Notes: generated by a model from the sequence alone, not told the origin. A stretch of 64,000 nt of DNA from Paenibacillus sp. FSL H8-0079 (GCF_037991315.1 NZ_CP150300.1:3038001-3102000), one strand, 5' to 3'. Counted from the first letter of the stretch, positions 27,028-36,772 are shown. Program-made: numbers and translations.

Positions 27028-28407
27028 ATGAGAAAAATATCATTGAAAATGCCGGTAGCAGCAGTTATGACATCCTTGCTCATTCTTACTACAGCCTGTT
27101 CGGGCGGAAGCTCAAGCACAGGCACAACCAGTGATGGCAAGAAGGAAGTAACTGTATCGTTCCGTTCTTCAGGATCTGAAGATACACTTACGAAGTTTTT
27201 CCAATCAGGTTTGGTGGATCAATTCGAAAAGGAAAACCCGGATATTAAAATCAACATTGCGCCTGTATTGGCAAGTGAGGGTGATTATACGTCCAAAATG
27301 GTTCTGCAGATGAAATCGCCGGATACGGCACCGGATGTCATTGCCGAAGATACATCCATCATCAAATCTGATGCTGCTGCGGGATATCTGGAGCCGCTGG
27401 ATACACAGGTTCAAGGATGGTCCGATTGGGAAGAACACATCATCGACAACCTGAAGGCAGGGGTTACCGGTGAAGACGGCAAGGTGTATGGCGTTCCGGC
27501 TACCTCGGATACACGCGGAATCTGGTACCACAAGGAACTATTTCAACAGGCGGGCCTCGAAGTTCCATTCAAACCTGCAAGCTGGGCAGAAGTACTCGAA
27601 GCGGCACGTACCATCAAGCAAAAACTGCCAGGTGTGACGCCGCTTAATATGATCGTGGGCAAAGCGAACGGTGAAGGTGTTACCATGCAAACGCTGGAAA
27701 TGCTGCTCTATGGTACGGCAGATACGCTGTATAACGATGCCAGCAAGAAATGGGTCGTTAACAGCCCGGGGCTGCTGGATTCTTTCAAATTCATAGATCA
27801 AGTGTTTAACACGGATAAAACAGGTCCAACCATGCAGGTTGCCTTGAATGGACAAGCTGGCAGTATTGCATTCCAGCAACAGTTCCCGCAAGACAAACTG
27901 GCGATGGCTGTAGATGGTAGCTGGGCAGGTTCGACATGGGCCGAGAACGGTGCTGCTCCAATCGCCAACGTCGAAGAGAAAATAGGCTTTGCACCATTCC
28001 CGACACAAAATGGGGAAGAACCTGGGGCAACTACGATGTCTGGAGGATGGGCTTGGTCGGTTCCTGCACAAGCGAAGAACAAGGAAGAAGCCTGGAAATT
28101 TATCGAGTTTCTGATGAATAAGGAAAATGCGACTGCACGCGTAGTAGCGGAAGGTAGCCTCAGCCCACGTAATGATTCCACAGAAGTTGAAGGTTATACG
28201 GATCGTCCATATACCAAAGAAGCACAGGAACTCTTGAATGTGGCCCACTTCCGTCCAGCGAATGATCAATATGCAGCGGTATCCGCACAATTGCAAAGCA
28301 TTGTTGAGAGTATCGCCTCTGGCAAGCTGACGCCAGAAGAGGGAGTTACGCAATTGAAGGACAACGTATCCCGTTCCCTTGGCGCCGACAGCATCGAAGA
28401 GAAATAA
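27028..28407 (+). CDS. Sugar ABC substrate-binding lipoprotein (family 1)
   Basis: A 459-residue extracellular binding lipoprotein: a signal sequence with the lipobox TTACSGG, then a two-lobed binding domain of the MalE/UgpB type (VSFRSSGSEDTLTKFF, VIAEDTSIIKSDAAAGYLEPLD, GVPATSDTRGIWYHKELFQQAGLE, MSGGWAWSVPAQAKNKEEAWKFI). Set between GH125 and two permease genes, it probably captures mannose-rich oligosaccharides. It lies 79 bases after GH125, with GAGGAGAG before the ATG. Confidence 0.9.
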   Translation: MRKISLKMPVAAVMTSLLILTTACSGGSSSTGTTSDGKKEVTVSFRSSGSEDTLTKFFQSGLVDQFEKENPDIKINIAPVLASEGDYTSKMVLQMKSPDTAPDVIAEDTSIIKSDAAAGYLEPLDTQVQGWSDWEEHIIDNLKAGVTGEDGKVYGVPATSDTRGIWYHKELFQQAGLEVPFKPASWAEVLEAARTIKQKLPGVTPLNMIVGKANGEGVTMQTLEMLLYGTADTLYNDASKKWVVNSPGLLDSFKFIDQVFNTDKTGPTMQVALNGQAGSIAFQQQFPQDKLAMAVDGSWAGSTWAENGAAPIANVEEKIGFAPFPTQNGEEPGATTMSGGWAWSVPAQAKNKEEAWKFIEFLMNKENATARVVAEGSLSPRNDSTEVEGYTDRPYTKEAQELLNVAHFRPANDQYAAVSAQLQSIVESIASGKLTPEEGVTQLKDNVSRSLGADSIEEK

Positions 28408-28474
28408 GGATATCGATATATTCGGAGGGGGAGGCACAATCTCCCCTTTTTCCGGTTCGAATGGAGAGTGACTT

Positions 28475-29341
28475 ATGAAAAGGAAAGCACCAGGCTCATT
28501 TCTGTTTCTAATGCCTTCCGTACTATTATTACTTGTGTTTTTCATTGTTCCCATCATTCTGACGATCTGTTTTGCTTTTACGAATATGGCTCTGACCGGC
28601 GCGGCAGCCAAGAGTTTGGAGTTTGTCGGATTCCAGAATTTCATTAATATGTTCCATGATCCGGACTTCCGGATTAGTGTCTGGCGTACGCTGGTCTTTC
28701 TCATCTTCTCCGCAGTGATTGGTCAGGTATTGCTTGGATTCATTCTGGCTCTTCTAATGAAGGAGAAAAATGTGACGTTCCGCCGCGTCATCGGCATCAT
28801 CGTCATTGCCGGTTGGGTAACACCCGAGATTGTCGTGGCATTCTGTATGGTGGCCTTTTTCAGTGACAATGGTTCATTGAATCAGATCCTCGGCTGGTTT
28901 GGAGCGAATCCAGTCTCCTGGTTGTTCAGTTTCCCTATGGTGAGTGTCATTATCGCAAATATCTGGCACGGCACAGCCTTTTCAATGATGGTCTATCAGT
29001 CGGCACTGGATGATATCCCGAAGGAAGTTGAAGAAGCTGCGATTATTGACAGCGCCACCGGGTTCCAGATTGTCAGACACATTACGATTCCAATGGTAAA
29101 AGGGTCCATCGTGACCAACATGATGTTGGTTACTCTACAGACACTGGGTGTGTTCACGCTGATCTATACGATGACCGGTGGTGGCCCGGGTACTTCGACA
29201 CAAACCTTGCCGATCTTCATGTACAACCAGGCTTTTGTGAACTATCAGTTTGGATACGGCACAGCCATATCTCTGGTTCTTTTGTTCATCGGTATTATCG
29301 CCAGCCTGTTCTACATGCGATCCATGAAAGTGAAAGTGTAA
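28475..29341 (+). CDS. Sugar ABC importer permease, MalF type
   Basis: A 288-residue permease with six predicted membrane segments. The EAA loop is VEEAAIIDSATGFQIVRHITIP. GGAGAG lies before the ATG. It forms a channel with the permease encoded 22 bases downstream. As in the operon at 9.5 kb, no ATPase gene accompanies it. Confidence 0.9.
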   Translation: MKRKAPGSFLFLMPSVLLLLVFFIVPIILTICFAFTNMALTGAAAKSLEFVGFQNFINMFHDPDFRISVWRTLVFLIFSAVIGQVLLGFILALLMKEKNVTFRRVIGIIVIAGWVTPEIVVAFCMVAFFSDNGSLNQILGWFGANPVSWLFSFPMVSVIIANIWHGTAFSMMVYQSALDDIPKEVEEAAIIDSATGFQIVRHITIPMVKGSIVTNMMLVTLQTLGVFTLIYTMTGGGPGTSTQTLPIFMYNQAFVNYQFGYGTAISLVLLFIGIIASLFYMRSMKVKV

Positions 29342-29363
29342 CCATGAAGGAGGTTCGATCCCT

Positions 29364-30188
29364 ATGGTCAAACATGGGCTTCAACGCAAAATCCAGTACG
29401 GGATTCTAGTCTTTCTAGGGCTCTGTTTTTTATTGCCGCTGCTCTGGATCATTCTGGCTTCATTTGACCCGAACGCGCAACAGGGTATCAAAATGCCCAG
29501 TACTTGGACCATTCAAAATTTCAAAGATGTGCTCGGAGATTCGAGCAATCTTCGTTCATTCGGTGTAGGCCTGATTCTGTCGGGAGGGCAAGCGATATTG
29601 GTTGTTGTGGTATCGGTTCTTGCAGCTTATCCTTTATCCCGTTATGAAATGAGATTCAAAAAAAGCTTCCTGTTATCGATTCTGTTCATGACAGCTCTTC
29701 CGATTACTGCCGTGATGGTTCCGGTATTTCAAATGTTTCTGTTCTTCAAAATGCAAAATAGCATCATTGCCACGATGCTGTTCCTGACGGCATCCTCACT
29801 TCCTTACGGCATCTGGATGATGAAAAACTTCATGGATTCGGTGCCGATTGATCTGGAAGAATCGGCATGGATTGACGGTGCGTCCGTGTGGAGTAGTTTG
29901 AGACGAATCGTAGCGCCATTGATGTTACCTGGTATCGCAACGATAGCGATATTTACCTTTTCGGGAAGTTGGGGCAACTTCTTCGTGCCCTATATCCTGC
30001 TCCAGACACCGGAAAAACTTCCGGCATCGGTCACAATTTATCAATTCTTCGGCAGCCACGGTATGGTTGAATACGGCAGATTGGCTGCATTTTCACTACT
30101 TTATACGATGCCTTCGGTTGTGCTGTATATCTTCTCCCAGCGTTACATGTCCAAGGGCTTCAGTATGGGCGGGGCAACCAAAGGTTAA
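29364..30188 (+). CDS. Sugar ABC importer permease, MalG type
   Basis: A 274-residue permease with about six membrane segments and the EAA loop DLEESAWIDGASVWSSLRRIVA. AAGGAGG precedes the ATG. It is the second half of the mannoside importer channel and is followed 18 bases later by the GH38 gene. Confidence 0.9.
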   Translation: MVKHGLQRKIQYGILVFLGLCFLLPLLWIILASFDPNAQQGIKMPSTWTIQNFKDVLGDSSNLRSFGVGLILSGGQAILVVVVSVLAAYPLSRYEMRFKKSFLLSILFMTALPITAVMVPVFQMFLFFKMQNSIIATMLFLTASSLPYGIWMMKNFMDSVPIDLEESAWIDGASVWSSLRRIVAPLMLPGIATIAIFTFSGSWGNFFVPYILLQTPEKLPASVTIYQFFGSHGMVEYGRLAAFSLLYTMPSVVLYIFSQRYMSKGFSMGGATKG

Positions 30189-30206
30189 TGACAGGAGGTA
30201 CGCAAC

Positions 30207-32999
30207 ATGACAACCAAAAAGACGGCACATCTCATCTCGCATACCCATTGGGACCGCGAATGGTATATGCCCTATGAATACCATCATGTACTGCTCATTG
30301 AGCTGATGGATAAACTGCTGGACACGCTCGATCAGGACCCGGAATATCGTTATTTCCATCTGGATGGGCAGACGATTATTCGTGAAGATTATTTGCAGGT
30401 TCGGCCCGAACAACAGGAGAGGCTCGACCGTTATATTCGTGAAGGACGCATCCATTTTGGTCCATGGTATGTGTTACAGGATGAGTTTCTGACCAGTAGT
30501 GAGGCCAACTTGCGCAATCTGCTCATCGGTCATCGTGATGCTCGACCTTTGGGTGTGATATCCAAGACGGGATACTTCCCAGACTCGTTCGGAAATATGG
30601 GACAGGCACCGCAGATTCTGCAACAGGCGGACATTCATAACGCGATCTTCGGGCGTGGGGTAAAGCCTACCGGATTCAATAATGCCGTGGTTGATGCAGA
30701 CAGTTATGAATCTCCCTATTCCGAGATGATCTGGCGTTCGCCGGATGGTTCGGAAGTGCTCGGCATTTTGTTCGCGAACTGGTACTGCAATGGGATGGAA
30801 GTTCCGGTTGATCCGGAGAAAGCCCAAGGATACTGGGATAAAAATCTGGCGGATGCCGAGAAGTTTGCCTCAACTCCACATCTGTTGTTCATGAACGGTT
30901 GTGATCACCAGCCGATCCAGACGGATCTGCCAGAGGCTTTACGCACAGCAGATGCGTTGTACCCTGACGTGGAATTTATTCACTCCAATTTTGACGATTA
31001 CATTGAGGCGGTTACGAAGGAAGTCCCTGAGCATCTGGCGACCATTGAGGGTGAGCTTCGCAGTCAGCACACGGATGGTTGGGGAACACTGGTGAATACG
31101 GCATCCGCACGGGTTTATCTGAAACAGTTGAATCAGCAGGGGCAGACGGTGCTTGAAAAAGTAGCCGAACCACTGGCCGCCATGGCGCATATAGCCGGGG
31201 TAAAAGATTATCCGCACCATCTGTTGACACATGCATGGAAGATGCTGATGCAGAACCACCCACATGATAGCATCTGCGGATGCAGTGTCGATGAGGTTCA
31301 CCGTGAGATGGTGACCCGCTTCGCCAAGAGTAGACAACTTGCAGAGAAATTGGTTTCCCAGAGCTCGCAGGCGATTGCTGAGTCCATTCGTGTGCAACCT
31401 GCTGCGGCTTGGGGAGAGGAAGCGGTGCCGTTTACCGTGTTCAACACGAGTGGTTGGAATCGAAATGGAATCATTGAGATGGATCTGATTGTGGACAAAG
31501 CATTTTTCCCGGAGGGTCCTTATCCTCAGGCACTTGCCCAGAAGGTGGAAAAAGATGCACTGCCAGTGTATCAGCTGGTCGATTTGGATGGACGCACGTA
31601 TTCGGCAGAAATCAAGGATCTGGGTGCGCATTTCGGCTATGAACTTCCGAAGGACCGTTTCCGACAGCCCTATATGGCTCGTAAAGTAAGAGTGACTTTC
31701 CAGGCGGCGGATGTACCTTCTCTAGGTTATAAGACGTATGCTCTCGTTCCAGTCGAGAAGCAAGTTGAGATTGCTGAAGTGCCCGATATGAGCGAACTCA
31801 TTCAGGTTCAGGGAATGATGATGGAGAACGGTCAATTACGGGTGACGGTTGAAGAGAATGGTACAGCAACGATTGAAGATAAGGTCTCCGGTGCTGTATA
31901 CAGGGGATTGAATTCATATGAGAATACCGGTGATATCGGCAATGAATATGTCTACCGTCAACCCGAGGGAGAGACAACGCTGACCACGGAGCATCTGAAG
32001 GCAGACCTGCGGATTGTGGAGCAGTCTCCGTACCGGGCAGTTATGGAAAGTGTATTACACTGGGATATTCCTGCTGGAGCAGATGAACTGTTCGAGCTGG
32101 AGAAGCGACAGATGGTTCCTTTTACAGAACGGAAGGCACAGCGAGTCAGGCATACTGTTCCGTTGGTGATTACGACAACGTATACGTTAGAAGCAGGCAG
32201 TAATATGGTCAAGGTAAAATCTGACTTTAACAATCAGGCCAAGGATCATCGACTACGCGCACTCTTTCCATCAGGACTAGAGACAGAGGATCATTATGCG
32301 GATTCCATCTTTGAAATCGCCAAACGATCCAATGCACCGGCCAAAGAATGGGTGAATCCAAGTAATGCACAGCATCAGCAAGCATTTGTACATGTGACCG
32401 ATGGTGATCATGGATTAATGATTGCAAACAAAGGGCTGAATGAATACGAGATTTTACAGCATGAAGAGGGCAGTACGATTGCAGTTACACTGCTGCGTGC
32501 CTCTTCGGAACTGGGAGATTGGGGTGTGTTTGAAACACCAGAAGCCCAATGTCTGGGACCTCAGAGTGTGGAATATGCGATTATTCCATTTGCGGGCGAT
32601 GCTGCACAGTCAGGTGCATGTGCATCCGCATATGTGTATCTGATTCCGTGGACGACTGTGCAGCTAGGGACACTTGCGTATACATTTGAGCAAGAGGGTC
32701 ATGTTGGAGCTGATGGGCAACAGGTTGAACTACCTCTGTCCAAGCAATGGTTGGCGTGGAATGCACAAGGTTCGACACTGGCGTTCTCTACACTGAAAAT
32801 CGCAGAGGAAACCGGAGATTTGATTGCTCGCTGGTATAATTTAAACTCCGAACCAGTTGAGTTGAACGTTCGGCCCGGAGTTGAATGTGCCTCCGTTTAC
32901 GAGAGTGATGTGCTGGAACGGGTTAAGGGCAAGTTGGAGGGGCACAGCCAGACGGTATCTGGCTACAAGATTGTTACACAAGGGTATGCGTTACGTTGA
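30207..32999 (+). CDS. Alpha-mannosidase, GH38
   Basis: A 930-residue GH38 alpha-mannosidase, close in size to the bacterial MngB type. The zinc-binding and active-site motifs are present: HLISHTHWDREWYMPYE at the N-terminus, GYFPDSFGNMGQAPQIL with the nucleophile aspartate, FMNGCDHQPI, and NHPHDSICGCSVDEVH. The C-terminal two thirds are the usual beta-sandwich domains. No signal peptide, so it acts inside the cell on imported or phosphorylated mannosides. Being in one operon with GH125 and an ABC importer, it would finish the conversion of mannose oligosaccharides to mannose. Confidence 0.93.
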   Translation: MTTKKTAHLISHTHWDREWYMPYEYHHVLLIELMDKLLDTLDQDPEYRYFHLDGQTIIREDYLQVRPEQQERLDRYIREGRIHFGPWYVLQDEFLTSSEANLRNLLIGHRDARPLGVISKTGYFPDSFGNMGQAPQILQQADIHNAIFGRGVKPTGFNNAVVDADSYESPYSEMIWRSPDGSEVLGILFANWYCNGMEVPVDPEKAQGYWDKNLADAEKFASTPHLLFMNGCDHQPIQTDLPEALRTADALYPDVEFIHSNFDDYIEAVTKEVPEHLATIEGELRSQHTDGWGTLVNTASARVYLKQLNQQGQTVLEKVAEPLAAMAHIAGVKDYPHHLLTHAWKMLMQNHPHDSICGCSVDEVHREMVTRFAKSRQLAEKLVSQSSQAIAESIRVQPAAAWGEEAVPFTVFNTSGWNRNGIIEMDLIVDKAFFPEGPYPQALAQKVEKDALPVYQLVDLDGRTYSAEIKDLGAHFGYELPKDRFRQPYMARKVRVTFQAADVPSLGYKTYALVPVEKQVEIAEVPDMSELIQVQGMMMENGQLRVTVEENGTATIEDKVSGAVYRGLNSYENTGDIGNEYVYRQPEGETTLTTEHLKADLRIVEQSPYRAVMESVLHWDIPAGADELFELEKRQMVPFTERKAQRVRHTVPLVITTTYTLEAGSNMVKVKSDFNNQAKDHRLRALFPSGLETEDHYADSIFEIAKRSNAPAKEWVNPSNAQHQQAFVHVTDGDHGLMIANKGLNEYEILQHEEGSTIAVTLLRASSELGDWGVFETPEAQCLGPQSVEYAIIPFAGDAAQSGACASAYVYLIPWTTVQLGTLAYTFEQEGHVGADGQQVELPLSKQWLAWNAQGSTLAFSTLKIAEETGDLIARWYNLNSEPVELNVRPGVECASVYESDVLERVKGKLEGHSQTVSGYKIVTQGYALR

Positions 33000-33029
33000 T
33001 TTAATTTTTGAATATCATAACTTTAAAGG

Positions 33030-33066
33030 ACCTCCTGTTCGCGGTAGTGTGGACAGGAGGTTTTTG
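33030..33066 (+). terminator. Intrinsic terminator of the mannose operon
   Basis: ACCTCCTGT (33030-33038) and ACAGGAGGT (33053-33061), followed by TTTT. Confidence 0.88.
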
Positions 33067-33209
33067 TTATTCAAACATTGTCTTATTGAAGGATGCTATA
33101 GCGACGTTATTACTCGTTCTAAGTTCTTTTTATCCAATAAAATAATTAATTTCCAATATAGAAAAATGTGGTATTATTGTGCTAGTTTGTTGTAATGGAG
33201 GTACACCTA

Positions 33210-33857
33210 ATGATCTATATTTTATTTGTATTCATCGTTGTAGTGATCATTGCACTTAGCCTTTGGGTTCTTAGTTTAGCACGTAAACAAAAGAAATCAG
33301 CGGTGCTTTTTGAGGAGAATTACGACTTAAAAGCCATTACTATCGCTGATATAGACAGGATGGAGGATGGCTCTGGCTTCGAGATGTACTTGTACAGATT
33401 GTTAATTGAGTTGGGTTATTCAGGAGTCTACAAAACGTTAGGAAGTCGCGATTTTGGTGCAGACGTAGTTTTCACTGATCGGGAAGGTGTTAGAAATGTC
33501 ATCCAAGCAAAGCGATACTCAATAGAGTATCCAGTCGGCATCAGCGCTGTGCAAGAGGTGTTTTCTTGCATGAGATATTACAAGGCTAAAAAAGCAATCG
33601 TAATTACTTCATCCCATTTCACAGAATCGTGTGAGACATTAGCCGGTATTAACTTTGTAAAGTTGATTGATCGAACTGATCTAATTCATGTGATTGAAGC
33701 TTTTAGAGACGGTGATATGATTGAGGCGCGTGACACCATTGAAGGGGAACCGAGGATGATACTTGAATCCTGGTCGGAAGCGAATAGCAACACGCTACAT
33801 GAGGTTCGAAAAGATTACAAGGCAGAAAAGTATGTAAAAAAAGTGATGAGTAAGTGA
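33210..33857 (+). CDS. Membrane-anchored Mrr-type restriction endonuclease-like protein
   Basis: A 215-residue protein started at 33210, where GGAGGT lies seven bases upstream. One N-terminal membrane segment (MIYILFVFIVVVIIALSLWV) is followed by a basic stretch and an Mrr_cat domain: GSGFEMYLYRLLIELGY, then the D-(Q/E)xK nuclease signature as SRDFGADVVF and VIQAKRYS, then KAIVITSSHFTESCETLA. Mrr-type enzymes cut modified or foreign DNA. The membrane anchor is common in orphan members. No methylase or partner gene is nearby. It is more AT-rich than the mannose operon. Biological role unproven. Confidence 0.8.
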   Translation: MIYILFVFIVVVIIALSLWVLSLARKQKKSAVLFEENYDLKAITIADIDRMEDGSGFEMYLYRLLIELGYSGVYKTLGSRDFGADVVFTDREGVRNVIQAKRYSIEYPVGISAVQEVFSCMRYYKAKKAIVITSSHFTESCETLAGINFVKLIDRTDLIHVIEAFRDGDMIEARDTIEGEPRMILESWSEANSNTLHEVRKDYKAEKYVKKVMSK

Positions 33858-33945
33858 AAACACATAGCATAGTATTCAGTAGAAAAATGATTGATTCCGT
33901 TGACTATTCATACATAACCTAAGTGGGAAGAGGGGTGCAATTTTA

Positions 33946-34479
33946 GTGAGGAAATTGAGTTGGGTTGCTTTATTTTTAGTGCTTTTTTTGTACTTTATTT
34001 CGATGTATTCACTATATTCTCATATGAATAATAAATGGCTAGTTAGTCCTCCCAACTATGTAATTCTAATTCTCTCTATTTTAGGACTAGCTCTAGCTAT
34101 ACTTGGTTTTAAAGATACATCGAACAAGTCTACGAAGGTAAGAAGTTGGATCTCGACGGTTCTCTCTGTAGTATTGATCTTCATACTGTTGGGTGCTTTG
34201 TCATTTACATCGATATTTTCTGGATCAAAACAATTACTTACGACTACGCATTCACCAGATAAGCACAATACAATAAGTTTCTATAAAACTGACGCTGGAG
34301 CCATGGGATCGTTTGGCGTTGTAGGGGAATTAAAAGGTCCACTTTGGTTTAAAAGAGTATTTTATTATGAGACAAAGACGGATCAGGTAGACTTGGAATG
34401 GGTCAATAACCACACGATTTCAATCAATGATCAAAAAGTTAATGTATTGAACGGTGAAACGATACGCCGTAGTCCTTAA
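33946..34479 (+). CDS. DUF5412-like membrane protein
   Basis: A 177-residue protein with a GTG start. Three hydrophobic segments cover the first 100 residues, and a soluble C-terminal domain follows with the pattern TISFYKTDAGAMGSFGVVGELKGP and WVNNHTISINDQKVNVLNG, which I recognise as the DUF5412 type. This family has no known function. It lies 88 bases after the Mrr-like gene on the same strand, in a similarly AT-rich stretch, and could be co-transcribed; there is no visible terminator between them. Confidence 0.65.
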   Translation: MRKLSWVALFLVLFLYFISMYSLYSHMNNKWLVSPPNYVILILSILGLALAILGFKDTSNKSTKVRSWISTVLSVVLIFILLGALSFTSIFSGSKQLLTTTHSPDKHNTISFYKTDAGAMGSFGVVGELKGPLWFKRVFYYETKTDQVDLEWVNNHTISINDQKVNVLNGETIRRSP

Positions 34480-34516
34480 ACTTTATAAGATTTTCTTTTA
34501 AAGTTAACTGATAGCT

Positions 34517-34551
34517 AAAGCGAAATTCCTTTACGGAGTTTCGCTTTTTTA
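34517..34551 (+). terminator. Intrinsic terminator after the DUF5412-like gene
   Basis: AAGCGAAA and TTTCGCTT form the stem (with TCC/GGA inside), followed by TTTT. Confidence 0.85.
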
Positions 34552-34790
34552 CGTTATATTGAAAAAAAGGTTAAGAGAAGTTGGATCGGCTACACTTAGT
34601 TGATATGCACTGAGGACACGATAAGGGATTGCACTGAAAGATTGTGTTTAAATCCTTTGGGTTGTTTTTTTATGAATGAATTAGGGAAGTGAATCATGTC
34701 GTGATTTTATACATTAATTGTCGTGAGTTTCTATTAAAAATAGATTAAGTCTGTGATAACTTATAGATAAATGTCAGAATATTATATAGT
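34552..34790. other. Intergenic stretch, nothing firm
   Basis: Between a terminator and the oxidoreductase gene. AAGGGATT near 34625 can pair with AATCCTTT near 34655 ahead of a T run, but the geometry is not that of a terminator. No small gene seen. Confidence 0.4.
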
Positions 34791-34807
34791 ATGGAGGTAA
34801 GACAACC

Positions 34808-35812
34808 GTGACCATTCGAATTGGTAAAATTAGTTTGTGGCATGTTCATGCATGGGATTACATCAAGCAAGCACAGGAACATGAGGATACGGTCATCGCC
34901 GCTGTTTGGGATGAAGATGACAAGCGGGGGCAGGAAGCTGCGGAACGCTTAAACGTACCATTTTATGCTTCACTCGAAGATATGCTGGCCAAGGACGACA
35001 TCGATGCCGTTATTGTAGATGCGCCAACTCGCATCCATGAAGAGGTGATCACCGCTGCTGCAAAAGCAGGTAAACACATTTTCACAGAGAAGGTTATTGC
35101 GTCGACACAGGTGGAATCCAACAGGATCCTTAATGAGGTAAAGGCCAAGAAGGTCAAAATGACGGTCTCCTTACCGCGTCTGAATGCAGGATATACGCTA
35201 ACAATTCAGGATGTGCTTAACCAAGGATTACTTGGCAAAGTGACTTATGTTAGAGCGCGTTTATCGCATGATGGAGCAATTTCGAACTGGTTACCTGAAC
35301 ACTTCTATGATCTGAAGGATTGTCAGGGCGGTGCGCTGATTGATCTGGGCTGCCATCCGATGTATCTGGCCAAACTGTTTTTGGGTCAGGAAGTAACAGC
35401 GGTTAACGCGAACTTTGGATATATTACAGGCAAAGAAGTGGAAGATAATGCAGTCGCAACCTTGTTTACGGATTCTGGAGCAGTCGGCGTTGTCGAAGCT
35501 GGTTTTGTGAACAGCCACTCTCCGTTTACGATTGAGGTTCATGGTACGGAAGGTACACTTCTGTATGGAACACCCGATGAAAAGTTATTGATTCGCACGA
35601 AAGCAGTACAGGGACAGTATCAAGAGTGGACTGAACTTCCTTTGGCAGACCAAAGAGAAAGCGCATTCAATCAATGGGTTGCACATATACAAAATGATAC
35701 GGATGCAACCGAAAACGTGCAGATTGCTATGGAGCTAACCCGGTTGATGGAAGCTGCGAATCTCTCTGCCAAGGAAGAGCGCAGAATAGCTCTGAATGAG
35801 TTGAAGGATTAG
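34808..35812 (+). CDS. Gfo/Idh/MocA-family oxidoreductase with altered EKP motif
   Basis: A 334-residue NAD(P)-dependent sugar or inositol dehydrogenase-like protein. The Rossmann part includes a WDEDDKRGQEAAERLNVPFYASLEDML stretch and the family motif region AKAGKHIFTEKVIAST. In most relatives this last motif reads EKP, with the lysine and proline near the active site; here it is EKV, a departure. The C-terminal domain contains GGALIDLGCHPMYLAKLFLG, where the histidine is the usual catalytic one. GTG start with GGAGGT upstream. It begins a three-gene unit with an AraC regulator and a second family member. Substrate unknown. Confidence 0.88.
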   Translation: MTIRIGKISLWHVHAWDYIKQAQEHEDTVIAAVWDEDDKRGQEAAERLNVPFYASLEDMLAKDDIDAVIVDAPTRIHEEVITAAAKAGKHIFTEKVIASTQVESNRILNEVKAKKVKMTVSLPRLNAGYTLTIQDVLNQGLLGKVTYVRARLSHDGAISNWLPEHFYDLKDCQGGALIDLGCHPMYLAKLFLGQEVTAVNANFGYITGKEVEDNAVATLFTDSGAVGVVEAGFVNSHSPFTIEVHGTEGTLLYGTPDEKLLIRTKAVQGQYQEWTELPLADQRESAFNQWVAHIQNDTDATENVQIAMELTRLMEAANLSAKEERRIALNELKD

Positions 35813-35836
35813 GTTTTATTAGGGAGGTGTGCAATC

Positions 35837-36760
35837 TTGAGCCTATATCCTTATGAGAAAATGCTTGAGCGGCAGGATCTCCTGGAGAGACTGGATATTT
35901 TAATGGTTTGGGGACATTATGAGATTCGTGTGATGCGATTTCATCTGACTTCTTTTCCAGCGGGCCGAGTTGTGGATTTCCATAATCATGCGGAGTTCGA
36001 GTTTCATTTTATCCCGAGAGGTAAAGGCAAAGTTATTCTGGATGAACAGACACATGCACTCTCGGAAGGTATGCTGTATCTAACAGGACCGGGTGTTGTT
36101 CATTATCAGGAGGCCGACGCCGAAGAGGATATGGATGAACTATGTCTTCATGTGGATATTGTCCATAAGCCAAGAGAGCATGTAGATCCCTGGGAAGCCG
36201 TTGAATCCGAGGAAACGATGGAGAAGTTGAGAACGCTTCCGCATACACCAGTGAATGATTATCATCGGGCGATGCATTGCTTTTTGGAAGCTTATGAGGC
36301 TTGTGATCACAAATTGATAGGATATTATACGTCCATTAAACAACTGGTCATCAGCATATTACTTAAAACCGTGCGAGCCTACGACACCGGCGGGAATCGA
36401 CCGGAAGCCCCTGTGCGGGATATGTCGGTGTATCGCTATGAGTATGCAGTGCAGTATATGGAGGCGAACCACCCTACAGTGGTCACGCTGGAGCATGTAG
36501 CTGAGAAACTTCATATTAGCAGCAGACAATTGCAGCGAATCTTCTATCAGGTACAGCCGGAGATGCCGTTCAGCCGTGTGCTGGAGGATATTCGTCTGCG
36601 CGCCGTGTGCCGCAATCTGGAGGAAAGCAACGTATCCATTGAACAGATCGCTCTTGCTTCAGGTTTCAATAATGCCAACTATTTGCATGCTGTATTTCGC
36701 AAACGTCTGGGGATGACCCCATCGGCTTTTCGTAAAATGAAACAACCAATACTTAAGTGA
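35837..36760 (+). CDS. AraC-family regulator with cupin sensor domain
   Basis: A 307-residue regulator (TTG start behind GGGAGGTG). The N-terminal cupin domain is visible (VVDFHNHAEFEFHFIPRGKG and LTGPGVVHYQEADAEE). The C-terminal AraC domain carries two helix-turn-helix units: VTLEHVAEKLHISSRQLQRIFYQV and IEQIALASGFNNANYLHAVFRKRLG, closing MTPSAFRKMK. It lies between two Gfo/Idh/MocA dehydrogenase genes in the same direction and likely regulates this small sugar-oxidation unit. Confidence 0.9.
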   Translation: MSLYPYEKMLERQDLLERLDILMVWGHYEIRVMRFHLTSFPAGRVVDFHNHAEFEFHFIPRGKGKVILDEQTHALSEGMLYLTGPGVVHYQEADAEEDMDELCLHVDIVHKPREHVDPWEAVESEETMEKLRTLPHTPVNDYHRAMHCFLEAYEACDHKLIGYYTSIKQLVISILLKTVRAYDTGGNRPEAPVRDMSVYRYEYAVQYMEANHPTVVTLEHVAEKLHISSRQLQRIFYQVQPEMPFSRVLEDIRLRAVCRNLEESNVSIEQIALASGFNNANYLHAVFRKRLGMTPSAFRKMKQPILK

Positions 36761-36772
36761 GGGTGAATATAT

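Noticed and set aside
27538..28704. 388-residue open frame on the - strand
   Set aside because: It runs antisense across the binding-protein gene and into the permease gene, both well supported. Low-complexity, basic product with no domain.
34625..34672. Second terminator before the oxidoreductase gene
   Set aside because: The stem arms are far apart and the T run does not follow the stem directly.
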